Below, in pieces: positions 47,701 to 58,390 of a stretch of 64,000 nucleotides of DNA. The position numbers were made by a program, and so were the translations under genes. The notes under the pieces were generated by a model, which was not told the origin of the DNA, searched no databases, and was given only the letters and a program-made list of their open reading frames with translations. The stretch is from Membranipora membranacea (Eukaryota; Bryozoa; Gymnolaemata; Cheilostomatida; Membraniporidae). The stretch is taken from NCBI GenBank assembly GCA_914767715.1, contig OU612067.1, positions 5,206,001-5,270,000 of the forward strand. The letters run 5' to 3'. Each line of letters opens with the position of its first letter. Position 1 is the stretch's first letter.

Positions 47701-50514
47701 ACTGAGGTTCCTTCAGGTTAGTTAAATTATTTGTGTCCTCAGTGTGAGGGAGTCAGGAGGACTGTATTTTCACATGTTTTGAGTCTGAATCCGACTAATA
47801 ATCTACAATGGTCAGAAATATTGAAGATGTTGGATGTTGCTCAACTACTGTAATTCTGATCCATAGAAAATATCCACGACTTTTAGAGTGATTGATTGCA
47901 GCGTACTGTAACCTGTACCTCACCAACTCAACATTTGGCACTTTATGAGTCTTGGCGCCATTGCTTTTCTTAATGAAACTTGTGTTTTAAGTTCTTGATT
48001 ATTTTGTTGTTTATACTTTGTCATTGTTTATATTTCAGGAGAGGACTTGATAGGTGAAGCGTTACCGGAGCATATAAAGAAATCGCTGTTAAAATCTGTC
48101 AGTCAGTATTTTGTATATACTATGCACTGTCTACTTAAATGTTTCGCAGAAGACAGGAGTTTGCTGGAAGAGAAAGGATTCTTTATTATCAGGTCAGTAG
48201 AGTTTTTACGCTGGAGGAGTAAAGTGTTCGCAGGAGGAAACGTTTGTTTTTGCGCACATGCTTGAAATAGCTAAATTTGAAGCTTGCTAAGATTTATTCA
48301 CCCTCTTTACTTCATATAGACTTCATTTGTTTGCTGCCACCGCTTTACTTCTCACTCCCATATATTATGCTAGATCAAGTTAGATCCAATATTCCTGCAT
48401 TTTGAGTTGACCCCTCGAGCTTCAAACCTTGCCTGTAGAATCAAAAGGACTCAAAAGGCATAGAGTTGAATCAAACTTGATATCATTTTTTTTAAACGTT
48501 TATTGACAAGCAATCTTCATCATTGAAATGATGTTCTTCCTATTGTGCCAAGATAAAACAAAAATTAACAAATATGGAATGAATAAATAACGAAGAAATA
48601 TGAGACGAAGAAATATCATATCATGAAGGGAAAAGTTCAGATACCAAATTTTGCATTCTACCTACTACTACTACTACTACATTCTACCTACTACTTTACA
48701 GACAGCTGTGCTTACTGCTAGACGCTGAGAAGGTATATAGAACCTTATCTGAGTTATTGTGTATATCAGAAGATCTACAGTTCACTTCTGTGATGGTCAG
48801 AAATCTGAACAGTATTCTACTTACAGCTACAGAACTTTTCCCTCTGAGAAAAACTCTCAAAACCGTCAACTCGGAGGTACTGTACGGCTCATTTGTTTCA
48901 GAGTCCTGTCAAATAAAGCTGAAGAAATCATCTTTTAGCCTGGCCCTGGATCCTTTGTAAAACTTCAATAATGTTCGTGCAGTAAAAGTTTTCCTATGCA
49001 AATATTTTTTTTGGAACTTTTAGCGCTTATAAGAAACTTACTGAGCTACTAACGCATATCTGTGGTTCATTTCCTTGACTAAGCTTGACTACTTTGACAG
49101 AGCTATGCCTAGGATTTATTATTGTGAAACTTTTTTCTTTCGTTTGTGTACAACAAAACACATCCATACCATGTATATTACATTTTTTTATTTTGTTGTT
49201 TATTTTTATTTCCTACAGACAGGAGTATCACTATTCCGCTGCTTGTACATGTCGTGGTCACATAACCCAGTGGCAGCGGTGGCGTTGTGTCTGCTGACTC
49301 AGCAGTATAGACTATCATCAGATCTGTTAGCTCAGTTTGGTAATATAGACGTGTCTGTAGAACTGCTGACTGAAGTGGATAAACTGGTACAACTACTCGA
49401 GTCACCTATATTCATATGTGAGTATCTTCAGAAACCGCAAGGTGTGACACCCTGAAGTCAAATATTGTTTGTTTTTTTGGTACTGAGATGCAGATTCTCA
49501 CGCTATTAGTGTGTTTATCAGTCGGTGCGGTGTAGAACTGTACTCCACCTTAAATTGACGTTTTATCACACTCCACCAGCCATTCTTACTCCTCACCTAA
49601 TTTAAGTAGGTTGGTTAACTATTGCACTTGAACATTTTGTATCAATTTTGGAAATAGTTCAAGTCAGTTGTTGTAATGAAATGTAAGAGTTATGCAGTCC
49701 ACAAATATTTAGTTTCATATATTATGTATAAGTGATAGATTATTTGACACTATTTGAATTGCACTGTTACAGATCTGAGGCTACAGTTATTAGAATCTGA
49801 GACTAACCACTACATAGTGAAGACTCTATATTCGATACTAATGCTTCTACCTCAGAGCGAGGCATTCAAGACTCTGCAGGCGAGACTACAATGTGTGTCT
49901 CAACTACACCAGCCGAAGTAAGTGGGTCTGAGATTTAAGGTTTCTACAGAGACTATGGATAATATAGTATATATGATATATTCATAGTCTTTGGTCTCAT
50001 TCCTTGCTCAACTCTGATCCAATTTGCCTCCATTTGGATTTGCACCACCCGATGGGGACAAATTGCAGGCAAATTAAATCAAACATGATCTCTTTCTATA
50101 TACTGTCTGTCAAATACCCATACAGTCATTAGATCATCTTTGTCAAATTACAATTATGACAGCTCCTTTGTTGAGTAAGGTTATTTTCAATATTGAGATA
50201 TTTTATTGCTCCCTGGAATTTTGATCTGATAGAGTTACAGTGATAATAAAGACTAAATCATGCACTACACATGTTACCAGCTGAGCTCTCTACATATATC
50301 CGTCTACATTGTCTGTCTATTGATGACAATGATTAGCATTCCTCTATTGTACTATCCCCACTGCACATCCGCTCTATTCTATTTTTTCAGATCATTACCA
50401 GCCAAATCCCCATATGATGGTGAGGACTTACTATCACATTTCAAATCTGTACAGGAGAGACACGCGTCACACAAGAGATCAGCACTGACTGCAAGGGCCA
50501 CCTCTCTTAGATAA
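42470..50514 (+). CDS. VAC14: VAC14, scaffold of the PIKfyve/FIG4 complex, 14 coding exons
   Basis: Exons: 42470-42573, 43423-43573, 44088-44255, 44860-45030, 45315-45424, 45803-45942, 46528-46735, 47076-47202, 47593-47716, 48039-48192, 48702-48876, 49219-49417, 49773-49917, 50391-50514. All are GT-AG and in phase, giving 699 aa with TAA at 50512-50514. Conserved blocks: [102 protein letters not shown] and [16 protein letters not shown]-like helices fill the protein. The N-terminal part matches the Fab1/PIKfyve-binding region and the last ~220 residues match the FIG4-binding region. It is about 80 residues shorter than human VAC14 (782), mainly because the mid-protein acidic linkers after the PEDD motif are nearly absent. 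It acts on endosome/lysosome membranes in PI(3,5)P2 turnover. Confidence 0.96.
44723..44750. repeat. (TA)14 microsatellite in VAC14 intron 3
   Basis: Uninterrupted alternating TA for 28 bp. Confidence 0.95.
46213..46437. mobile_element. MITE-like element in VAC14 intron 6
   Basis: GGGGGTCTTTCAAATAG at the left (46213-46229) is matched by the reverse complement of taattgaaagaaccccc at the right (46421-46437), about 14 of 17 positions. The ~225-bp interior is AT-rich, carries further internal inverted gagcgatg/cactcactc motifs and has no coding capacity. I could not define a clear target-site duplication. Confidence 0.6.
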
Positions 50515-51638
50515 GTAGTGTTACTCCCACTATACTGCCTCTGATAGGTCAATGTGTGCTATGTATAACAGATGGTCGGGAGGTGTGCCTTCAATCTGTC
50601 GCATATAACTATATCATATCTTTGAGCTTTTTTTTTCAAATTTCTTTATCATCACGAACAAAAATTGTACAATATGACATATTATGCGAAGCATATTTTG
50701 GGGTTGTGTGCACATATCCCATGATCATATGCCTCTATATCCATGAGATTTCATTTCGCGGTCTCTTTTCTTCTACCTGATGAATTTATATGTTGTTCAA
50801 CTGGGTGAGAAATTTTCACTCAATTTAAATGAGATTATTATTGCATCTCTCGTTGAGCACAGTGTTTAATTTCATAGACAGAGAAACACTGTGTCTCAAT
50901 CTTATGATGACATAGACAAAGATATTAGAATGTTTAGCTCTGAGTTGAAGCACCTCCTTCGATAATTGGCATAATGTTTCTTCATGTTGAATATATTAGT
51001 GAAATCGACACGTATGGAGACCAAATGTATAATTATGTGCCATTACCTCACACCAATCTATCTAAATATTTAGCAGCAACATTTCTCACTTCTTTTTTTA
51101 AATTTGACATTCTGTATATTGCTGTTTTTTAAATCATATTTTTCTGTGATGATTGAAACTAACTCCTTAATGAAACATAGATAATATTTTTCTTACTGGT
51201 GCTGATTAAGAACAAATAATAATCATATAAGTTATTCCATCCATATTATCTAGTATTTGACCCTCAGTACAGGAATAGCGTAGCAGTTTTAAGTGCTATT
51301 AATTAGGGAATTTTATTATAGAATTATAAGCTATATATAATGATCGGTTCTGTTGATGCTGGAACCCAATAATTATGAGGCCATCTGATCCAATCCAGTT
51401 AGATTAATCTAAAATCAATCTAGATGTCTTTTGATACCCACACACAAATAGCTAAAGGGCCATCTTTAGCTACTATTATCCATATTATTTCCACAGTTTT
51501 GCTTCCATTTGCGCACGTTTCGCCATATAAAGTTTGTCTCTCACTCATGGTAGGGGTATTTTCCTCTCTATTTTATTGCATAATTGTAAGCTTAGTCATA
51601 TGATATGCGTCTCCTATCTCTATTATCTTTCACTCCAG
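50515..51638. other. VAC14 3' UTR and spacer
   Basis: No supported coding exon was seen. The beginning should be VAC14 3' UTR, although no canonical AATAAA was spotted in the first kilobase. Confidence 0.4.
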
Positions 51639-51756
51639 TTGAAGCTTGACTGGATAAAAAGAGCTTATGAAGTTGGCAGTGTGACTCAGCAGCGAGTTTC
51701 AGCTATATTGTTATGTAGGTTGCTATGCTTAAATAATGAATCTAACTACGAAAAAG
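51639..51756 (+). CDS. Candidate internal exon of an unidentified gene
   Basis: A pyrimidine-rich acceptor (tctttcactccag) and a strong donor (AAAAG|GTGAGT) bracket an open frame of 39 codons (LKLDWIKRAYEV...), phase 0 in and phase 1 out. I recognise no family. It lies 1.1 kb past the VAC14 stop and does not fit VAC14 phase. Its outgoing phase matches the next candidate exon (54632), so the two may be joined. Confidence 0.3.
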
Positions 51757-52732
51757 GTGAGTTGAATCAAGCATCTATTATACTGTTTGTTTCATTGCAC
51801 CAGTGTGAAATTAGTTACTGTTCCGCTGATACACATGAAATGCATTTTTTATCTGAGGTATGTTAGTTGTTGTGCTCCCTCGCCAATAGTAACACGGGTG
51901 CGCAGTTAATACAGCTGAGCACACATGTTTGTTGTAGCTCTTAGTTTACTGCCCTGCTCAACGATTGTGATACATTCCATGACGGTTCTTTCCCGTTGCC
52001 TAGCTAATGCTGAACAACAGTAACACCCAAACTTTAATCTGTTCAGCAAACTAATCTCTAAATTCCACCAAAAACTCTTCTGCAACCACTTAAAAGAAAT
52101 TTTTTATGCTGTAGAGTGCGGAAATTTTTATAACAAGCTTGTTAAATGCAGCTGATGATCCTAAATGGTGTAAGATGTCTTGTTGTGCACTCACTTAGTA
52201 TGATCAAATTGTACAATGATATGCTGTATATTGGTATACTGTACAAGTACTCTCTTTCATAGTGCACTCATCAATATTTTTGTCAAGAAAATTTAAATTG
52301 ACCTGTTGTTTCTAGTGTTGAAGGTCGATGTCATGCAGTAAATTGTTAAATAGAACGCTATAGAAGTTCTTCTTCTCACAATTACACAGGTAACATTATA
52401 AATTGTGCTATCATTACAGTTGAGTTAAGCATCGTCACGCAAACATTTTTGTTTTAGTTTGCCGTGTGACAAGGGAAAGTCAAGTCACCTCAACATAATA
52501 TTATGATTTGTGATGTTTCCATTCCCCTCAAGCTTGAAGTCATTCATTTCAACTTTTGAAAAGAACACACAATCTTAACCAGTTGCATGCTCTTTAAGCT
52601 TTGGAAAAAAATTCAGCCATGTTCAGCATATTATGCTATTGGATGACACCGTATGTGGCTGTTCTTTTATTGTCATGTTTCACTTGCAGGATTTAGATCC
52701 TGCTTAAGCAAAGATCAACTTAAACAATAAAA

Positions 52733-52816
52733 ATGGCTGCTGCGGCTGCAGCAACGGTTGGAAGAACTACCAATCAATGCCCCTCAGATGACGACATGGA
52801 ATCCGGATCGGAAAAT
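52733..52816 (+). CDS. Candidate first coding exon, acidic N-terminus, gene unidentified
   Basis: The ATG in a good context (aaaATGG) opens 28 codons, MAAAAAATVGRTTNQCPSDD..., ending in an acidic MESGSEN stretch. It ends at a strong donor (AAAAT|GTGAGT, phase 0). The alanine run plus acidic patch looks like a cytosolic or nuclear protein start. The continuation was not found with confidence. Confidence 0.4.
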
Positions 52817-53445
52817 GTGAGTAATACCACCTTTCCCTCTTCGAGGGAGTTTGAGGCAAGGGAGTAGCAAAATGTCATTGTGATTTTGATGTATGCTCCG
52901 CAGATTGACACCCTTCATCATCTTAACTATGTACCAAATTTTCCGCAATGATTTGTCTCATCATCAAATGCAGTGTAAAGCAACAATTTATAAGGAAATT
53001 ATATTCATCTTTATAGAGATTATTGAGAGTAAATCAAAGGTTGAGAGGTGCAAGAACCATTCTTAGACATCAGGGTTATCTGCTCCCATAGTAGTTTGGG
53101 ACAACTCTATATTTACGATCGTCGGAAGCAAAATCAATTCTGAATTTCTGAACTTAGTAATTAAAGATACGGTCACGCAATGTACCAGAAAATGGCCTAA
53201 TAATTTTTGAATTTGGTATGTACGGTGTAGGTACCTGCCCATCTAATAATCAGGACTGAACCTAAATCTTTCTCGGGCCATATTACAGTCATAACAGAGT
53301 TTTTAGTGCTAGCAATAGATATGTCTATGAAGAGCTTGCAAGTTGTTCCATGAAGTGTCCTGTTCACATCGATTTGTTTACTGTGGTTGAAACTTCCAAA
53401 TAATAACAAAAAAACTTTGTTACTAATGCATGTCACTCTCAACCA

Positions 53446-53700
53446 TTTGAAGTTTGAAGTTTGAAGTTTGTTTATTGCCTAAATTCTAATATCCATCCTG
53501 TGATAGGTTGATAGCATCGAATGTACAGCGCATACATGGAAAAATAAAAATAAAAGGAGTCTGAGCTGCATTAGTTAAAAAATCGCATATAAAATTCAAA
53601 AAAGGTATTTACAAGTGTGAGTCTACAGATGTCCTCGAGGGACTCCAAGTTGAGTGATAGACTGACAGGGTTGTTCAAAGTGGTATGCCCGTACTCAATG
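53446..53700 (-). mobile_element. 3' end of a non-LTR retrotransposon with (CTTCAAA)n tail
   Basis: On the minus strand the sequence reads GGCAATAAACAAACTTCAAA followed by further CTTCAAA units, four tttgaag copies on the plus strand (53446-53473). An AATAAA followed by a short tandem tail is typical of CR1-like element 3' ends. The upstream part (53474-~53700) would be its 3' UTR and is non-coding. It has the same orientation as the larger fragment at 40620-42070; whether it is the same family is not shown. Confidence 0.5.
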
Positions 53701-54631
53701 GTCAATTTATGATTACAATTGTTAGTTTCCAGTCGTAGTGCCTAAGTTAGTTAGCTGGTATGACAAGCTAAAGTTGGCTTACATGCAAAATCCTATCTGA
53801 TATGAATGTTAATAATTGCAACTTGTCATGATCATGGATAACCAGATTCAAATTCGGAGTTGAATCAGTTAAATTTGATGCTCGAAAGATTTGAGGTTTC
53901 ATTGTTCTGATAGTTGACAAGAATAAAGTATTGCATGTCAATATATGACATTTTCTTTAGAATAAGGTTCGGGTTTAGCCTGTTTCACATGACCAGAAAA
54001 GTCAATTTACGATGATTTTTCCCCCTTCACCTTGGTAGGCAGTTCGTACAGGAAGGACTGACTTACATAACATGCTAAGCACTGTTTGTTTGGAACTCAA
54101 TTGGATTGTCGGTGCACATCGAGGGGTGTGCCAACACATAGTTACCTCTTTATATCAGTCAATGTTAAGCATGTAATGTACTCAACTAATTGACATACTC
54201 TACGTGAGCGCTTAAATGACCCTAAACATGTGTGATAATGTACTTAATGGAATGTGGTAAATAGGGTAAATTGGAGTTTTGTTTTGTGTATTGATTAGAA
54301 TTGACTTCTTTCCTGTATTTATATAAGTGCGGAAAAGTAAGTGTTTTATTATATGACGATGTTCTCTAAACAGTCAATATCCAGTCCCGGGAACTTCCTA
54401 TAACTTAATTACACTAATTGGTTGTCATCAGGTTTTCTTGCACCTTACATGCAATAGGTCCACAGAGCATGTTTGACAAACCATTTTGTTGCCAAATCCT
54501 GTTCGCTTAGTAGCTTATTGCTGCCGACTCATAAGACGCTGACCGACTGAGTGCCAATAGAAGGGCTTTATTTTGACAAATTCCTGCTAAGTGAATCTCC
54601 TGTTTGATCTACTAATAAGTCATGTCGTCAG

Positions 54632-54807
54632 CAAGCGCTGCTCTGTTGAGTATGAAATCGAAGTCGGCAGTTCTGATGACAGCCTCATCGCCTATAAAGA
54701 TGACAGCTCATACAGTAGCGCTGAGGAAGCTGTACCTGAAGCATCCTCCTGAGCGGACTTACTGTGTATATAGTAATATGAAACCATTTCTTCTTCCTAT
54801 GGATAAG
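54632..54807 (+). CDS. Candidate exon of an unidentified gene
   Basis: gtcgtcag|CAAGCG acceptor and ATAAG|GTAAGA donor. In the frame open to the donor it encodes ASAALLSMKSKSAVL...YSNMKPFLLPMDK, phase 1 in and phase 0 out. An in-frame ATG at 54622 could make it a first exon instead. A second frame is acidic (SVEYEIEVGSSDD...) but hits a TGA at 54750. I do not recognise the product. Confidence 0.3.
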
Positions 54808-56492
54808 GTAAGAGTTCTGTCTTTATAATTTGTTGACGAAGATTTGCAACCTGACTGTTGGTTGGCATATTGTTGAGCTAGAGCAGAGGATCTCTCTAAG
54901 CTATGTTGTTTCACTTAAAGGTTACATGATAAAAGAGGAAGTCTGCTCCTGTCTTCAGATGATGCCATCCTTGTAATATTATATCAGATGCCGTAAATCA
55001 CATATAGTTCTTTAGGTAAATGTGCACAATCGTGTTATCAAGCTGATTTTCATCATTTCGAACTTGCCATCAATTACTATTCCTTATCAAGGGCGTATGC
55101 TGGCTGTGGTGATTATTTCGAGGAGGAATTATGTCCTCAGTATTCAAAAGTGTGACAACTCTGAGCATTTTCGTATTTTGCATTCATGTGAGATCATTTC
55201 ATTCTGCTAATTAGATTATGGTACTTTATTTCAATTTATATTAATAATGATATGGTATATTTACTGCCTGTATTGCATATTGCTTGTGTATCAGTCTTCT
55301 TATCCCTGGTCTCATAAATAGTTGTTTGTTGCTTTCTTCCACTGCTCCTTTACTTACTACCTTTACTGGGTGACTGTCATGTGTCTGTGACACTATCGAA
55401 CTTCTAGGACCTAGTCAGTCTTCAACTGTTCAGCCTATAAAAACTGTGTTTGATCCTGGTCTTCCACTGACTTTACCTCACTTTCTACAGATATTTATCC
55501 TCTCTCTTAAGTTGTATTTTACATTTCTGATTGATGCTGTAGGTTTTGCTGCCTTAATTGTCCTATTGTGCATTAATCATAGCTGTTGGTTGTGTATAAG
55601 TTGTTAGATAAGATAGTGTGTTCAGGTGGCCTGTACAGGTGTAATAATTATTATTATATGAATCCACTCTGTCTATTGATTTGTTGTTGTTACAGTCAGG
55701 CATTTCCTGTTAGAACATAAGTCTAAATAACAAGAATTCTGATTTTTCTTCAAGTATATCTAGATTTGGATTTCCGGCATTTCCCAATAGGGGGGTCATG
55801 CTTTTTTATCTTGGTTGAGAATGAACTTAATGTAATCAGTTGTCCCTTTGGTGTCAACTAACTCTGGATCAACGACTGCCAGCTCACCGCTCACATCTGC
55901 CTAATTAATGTCAAGTATATCAAGGTAACCTCTCAGAGGACTCACTCTGTCATTCCAACGTATCCCACTCAAAAAATTACAATAATCGTCTTTGATATCT
56001 TCAACATCTACATTATAATGCTGCCGATTATTTACCATCAAGATTTATCAAGTTTGACAGCTCAGTGCAATGACTTTTTTTACCAGTGGCGAGTTATGAT
56101 TTTTATTTTCTTATCGTATTATTTTTATATATTAACTGTGGCTAAAGGCGGAATAATAAGTACATCGGCAGCATCGGCAGCAGTATTTGTGTGTACGGAG
56201 AAACCCTGCATAGATGTAGTGTTCTACTTCTACTCTGCATCATTGACGTGTGTACTCATAACATGTGTAGTGTACATACATGTCAGTTAAGTGTATGTAT
56301 GAATGAAAGCGTGCACTATTAATATTAATATAATAAGAAGTGGCTGAAATACATAATAGAAAATATATAAGAAAATTTCTTCCCTTTGCACGCGGCGGCA
56401 TCCACAAGTTTATGTGTTAACATCACAAGACGGTGTCGGCTGCCTGCTCTCAGCTGGGATCATCTCAGTACTCTTATCTGCCAATGGATTAG

Positions 56493-56693
56493 TCGCTGCC
56501 TGTAAATCCGTTCTTATTGGATGGAGAATCTTTACCATTAATAACGTGGGGATTGACCGAGTTTAGTGGTATTCGACATCTATCAACACAAGCGGCAAAT
56601 CATCTATACTGGATTAACGACAGCATATTGTTGGACACATCTTTTCAGGCAAAGAAATCGGAATTATTTAACATCATAAATAAAAATAGTAAG
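56493..56693 (+). CDS. Candidate exon of an unidentified gene
   Basis: An open frame of 67 codons, phase 0/0, lies between gattag (56492) and a strong AGTAAG|GTAAGA donor. It encodes SLPVNPFLLDGESLPLITWG...HLYWINDSILLD. The composition looks protein-like, but I could not place the family. The acceptor is only fair. Confidence 0.3.
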
Positions 56694-57244
56694 GTAAGAG
56701 TTGTTTATATCAAATATTGCAAATTTACTGTCGTCTGGTAGTTTGTTTTGTTTTTTTAAACTTAAACTGTAGTTTGGTGAGTTATCTGACCAGGCTAGCT
56801 TCAATTTGTTTACAGATATGTGACCGCAATCATCGACCTTCTTAAAATTCTCAAGTCCTAACATTTTCACTCTATTTTCCCAGCCTTGAAAATGTCATAT
56901 ATATCATCACAATTATATCACTGAGTTGAAGGTGAAAGCTGATACCAATAGAAATACTCAACACAGAGAAGATAAAAGCTTTTACTTCTCAGATATCAAT
57001 TTTACTGATGTAATTACTGAACTGAATAGAGACATTGATTCGCAGGATTAAAATTATTCCCGCAAAATAAGCGTTTCAAAATGTTTTGTTTTTAAAGGTT
57101 TCTGACCTAAAAATAATATCCTTTGTAGATCCTTGATTATTTACGACAGCGTAAGTAGTTTAGTGCTATCGATTCATCCAATATTAGTTCAATTCTAAGG
57201 AGAATTAAAAACTGGTAATCTCCACCAAGAAACAAGCGAAGACA

Positions 57245-57320
57245 ATGGCAGTAAATTTACTGTTCGTTTGCTGTACTTCATGTCTTATTTTTGCTCAATG
57301 GAAGCTGATATACCCATTAG
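57245..57320 (+). CDS. Candidate signal-peptide exon
   Basis: The ATG in a good context (acaATGG) opens MAVNLLFVCCTSCLIFAQWK, a convincing signal-peptide profile with likely cleavage after IFA. It runs to the strong donor G|GTAAGC in phase 1, the usual phase of signal-peptide exons. The next candidate exon (58038) accepts phase 1, so the two could form the start of a secreted precursor. Confidence 0.35.
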
Positions 57321-58037
57321 GTAAGCAAATTTGAGAAAGCCAACTGCTGCCATTATGTCCCAGCTGACTGGGCGAAATTAATCCTGTTTTCGAATGTTGA
57401 GTTTATCGGATCAGTCAGGCAGTCAATAATATCTCTTAGTGTCAGTGTCTTATAATGATAGCCTGCAGGCACGCTGCCCATCCGTGGACGAAGTTCTGCC
57501 GTGAAAATTGATCTGATAGGATTACCATTTCAGCATTTAAAAGGATTAAAATATTTATGAGAAATTTCTTTTGAAGAGAGAGAGTTTGTGAAGGGCTTAA
57601 ATCAGAGTGGTGTTTGTGACAAATCAGACCACTGACCGGCTTAGAGAGAGTACTCTTGTGTTAATCAGTGATCAGTGTATATCTTAGAGGATAGGATAGG
57701 TCGCTGCTACCTGGGGACGACAACAGCTACACTGATCAGATAGCAGTTAGAAATTTTGTGAAGCTTTTTGAACTGTCTAATGTTCATCAAGAAAACAGAG
57801 TCAGATTCAGACATAATTATTTAGATACAAAAGTTTATCTGCATCATTATCACAAATCAATGCGCTCAGCTTAGAAAGGAATCCGTCAAAAACTAAACAA
57901 CCTACCTGCGTAACGGAAATATCTATAGGATGAGGAAAGTTTTCTATAGTGAAAAGTTGTAAGGATTTTCATCTCTGAGCAGATTTTAATGTGACATTCA
58001 GCTGCAGTAATAATGCATAGTTTTGTGTCAACAACAG

Positions 58038-58390
58038 GAGGGAGCAGCCGGCCACGCTACGGAGGCTCGGGGTCCGGCGGGCCGTCACGTCGGAGCAGAT
58101 CAGCTAGCCTTGCTACCAGTTTGGGTAGTCGAAGGTCCTCCGGACATCCTGATAGTATAAACAGACGATTGTCAGGATTAGCAGAGATTAGACGGAAATC
58201 AGTCTTATCAGTCTTAGGCCTCGGAAGGAAGCATCTTTCAGATAGCGAGATGGCAGCGGCCATTGCTGCCAGTTCTAACATTGCCTCTACACATGATGAG
58301 AGGATTAGTGATAGAGCTCATCTTATGGAGTTTGAGGATCCGATACTCGCCAGAACCGTCACAGTGGAGGAAACATTCCGCCGTATGGAG
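58038..58390 (+). CDS. Arg/Ser/Gly-rich coding exon, gene unidentified
   Basis: caacaacag acceptor and ATGGAG|GTAAAT donor frame 117 codons that are clearly richer in G+C than the surroundings. The product starts GGSSRPRYGGSGSGGPSRRS, has several dibasic or basic stretches (RR, RRK, GRK) and ends EETFRRME, phase 1 in and phase 0 out. An in-frame ATG at 58013 (stop upstream at 57992) would allow it to be a first exon (MHSFVSTTGG...). It may be a phosphorylated cytosolic N-terminus (RRKS sites) or, if joined to 57245, part of a secreted precursor. No family was recognised. Confidence 0.5.

Noticed and set aside
48485-48660. Possible reverse-oriented SINE/LINE end (tttaaacgtttattgacaag) in VAC14 intron 10
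   Set aside because: Only an AATAAA-like end is visible. No tail repeat or body could be defined.
55490-55541. Short hydrophobic 52-nt open segment with good acceptor (tttctacag) and GTAGGT donor
   Set aside because: Too short for a judgement. Its length is not a multiple of three in the frame considered and no family is recognisable.
56018-56290. Frame with two membrane-spanning-like stretches (ending VVFYFYSASLTCVLITCVVYIH) and a possible GTCAGT donor
   Set aside because: It faintly resembles nucleoside-transporter segments, but the acceptor is poor (AAAG) and no other transporter exon was found nearby.
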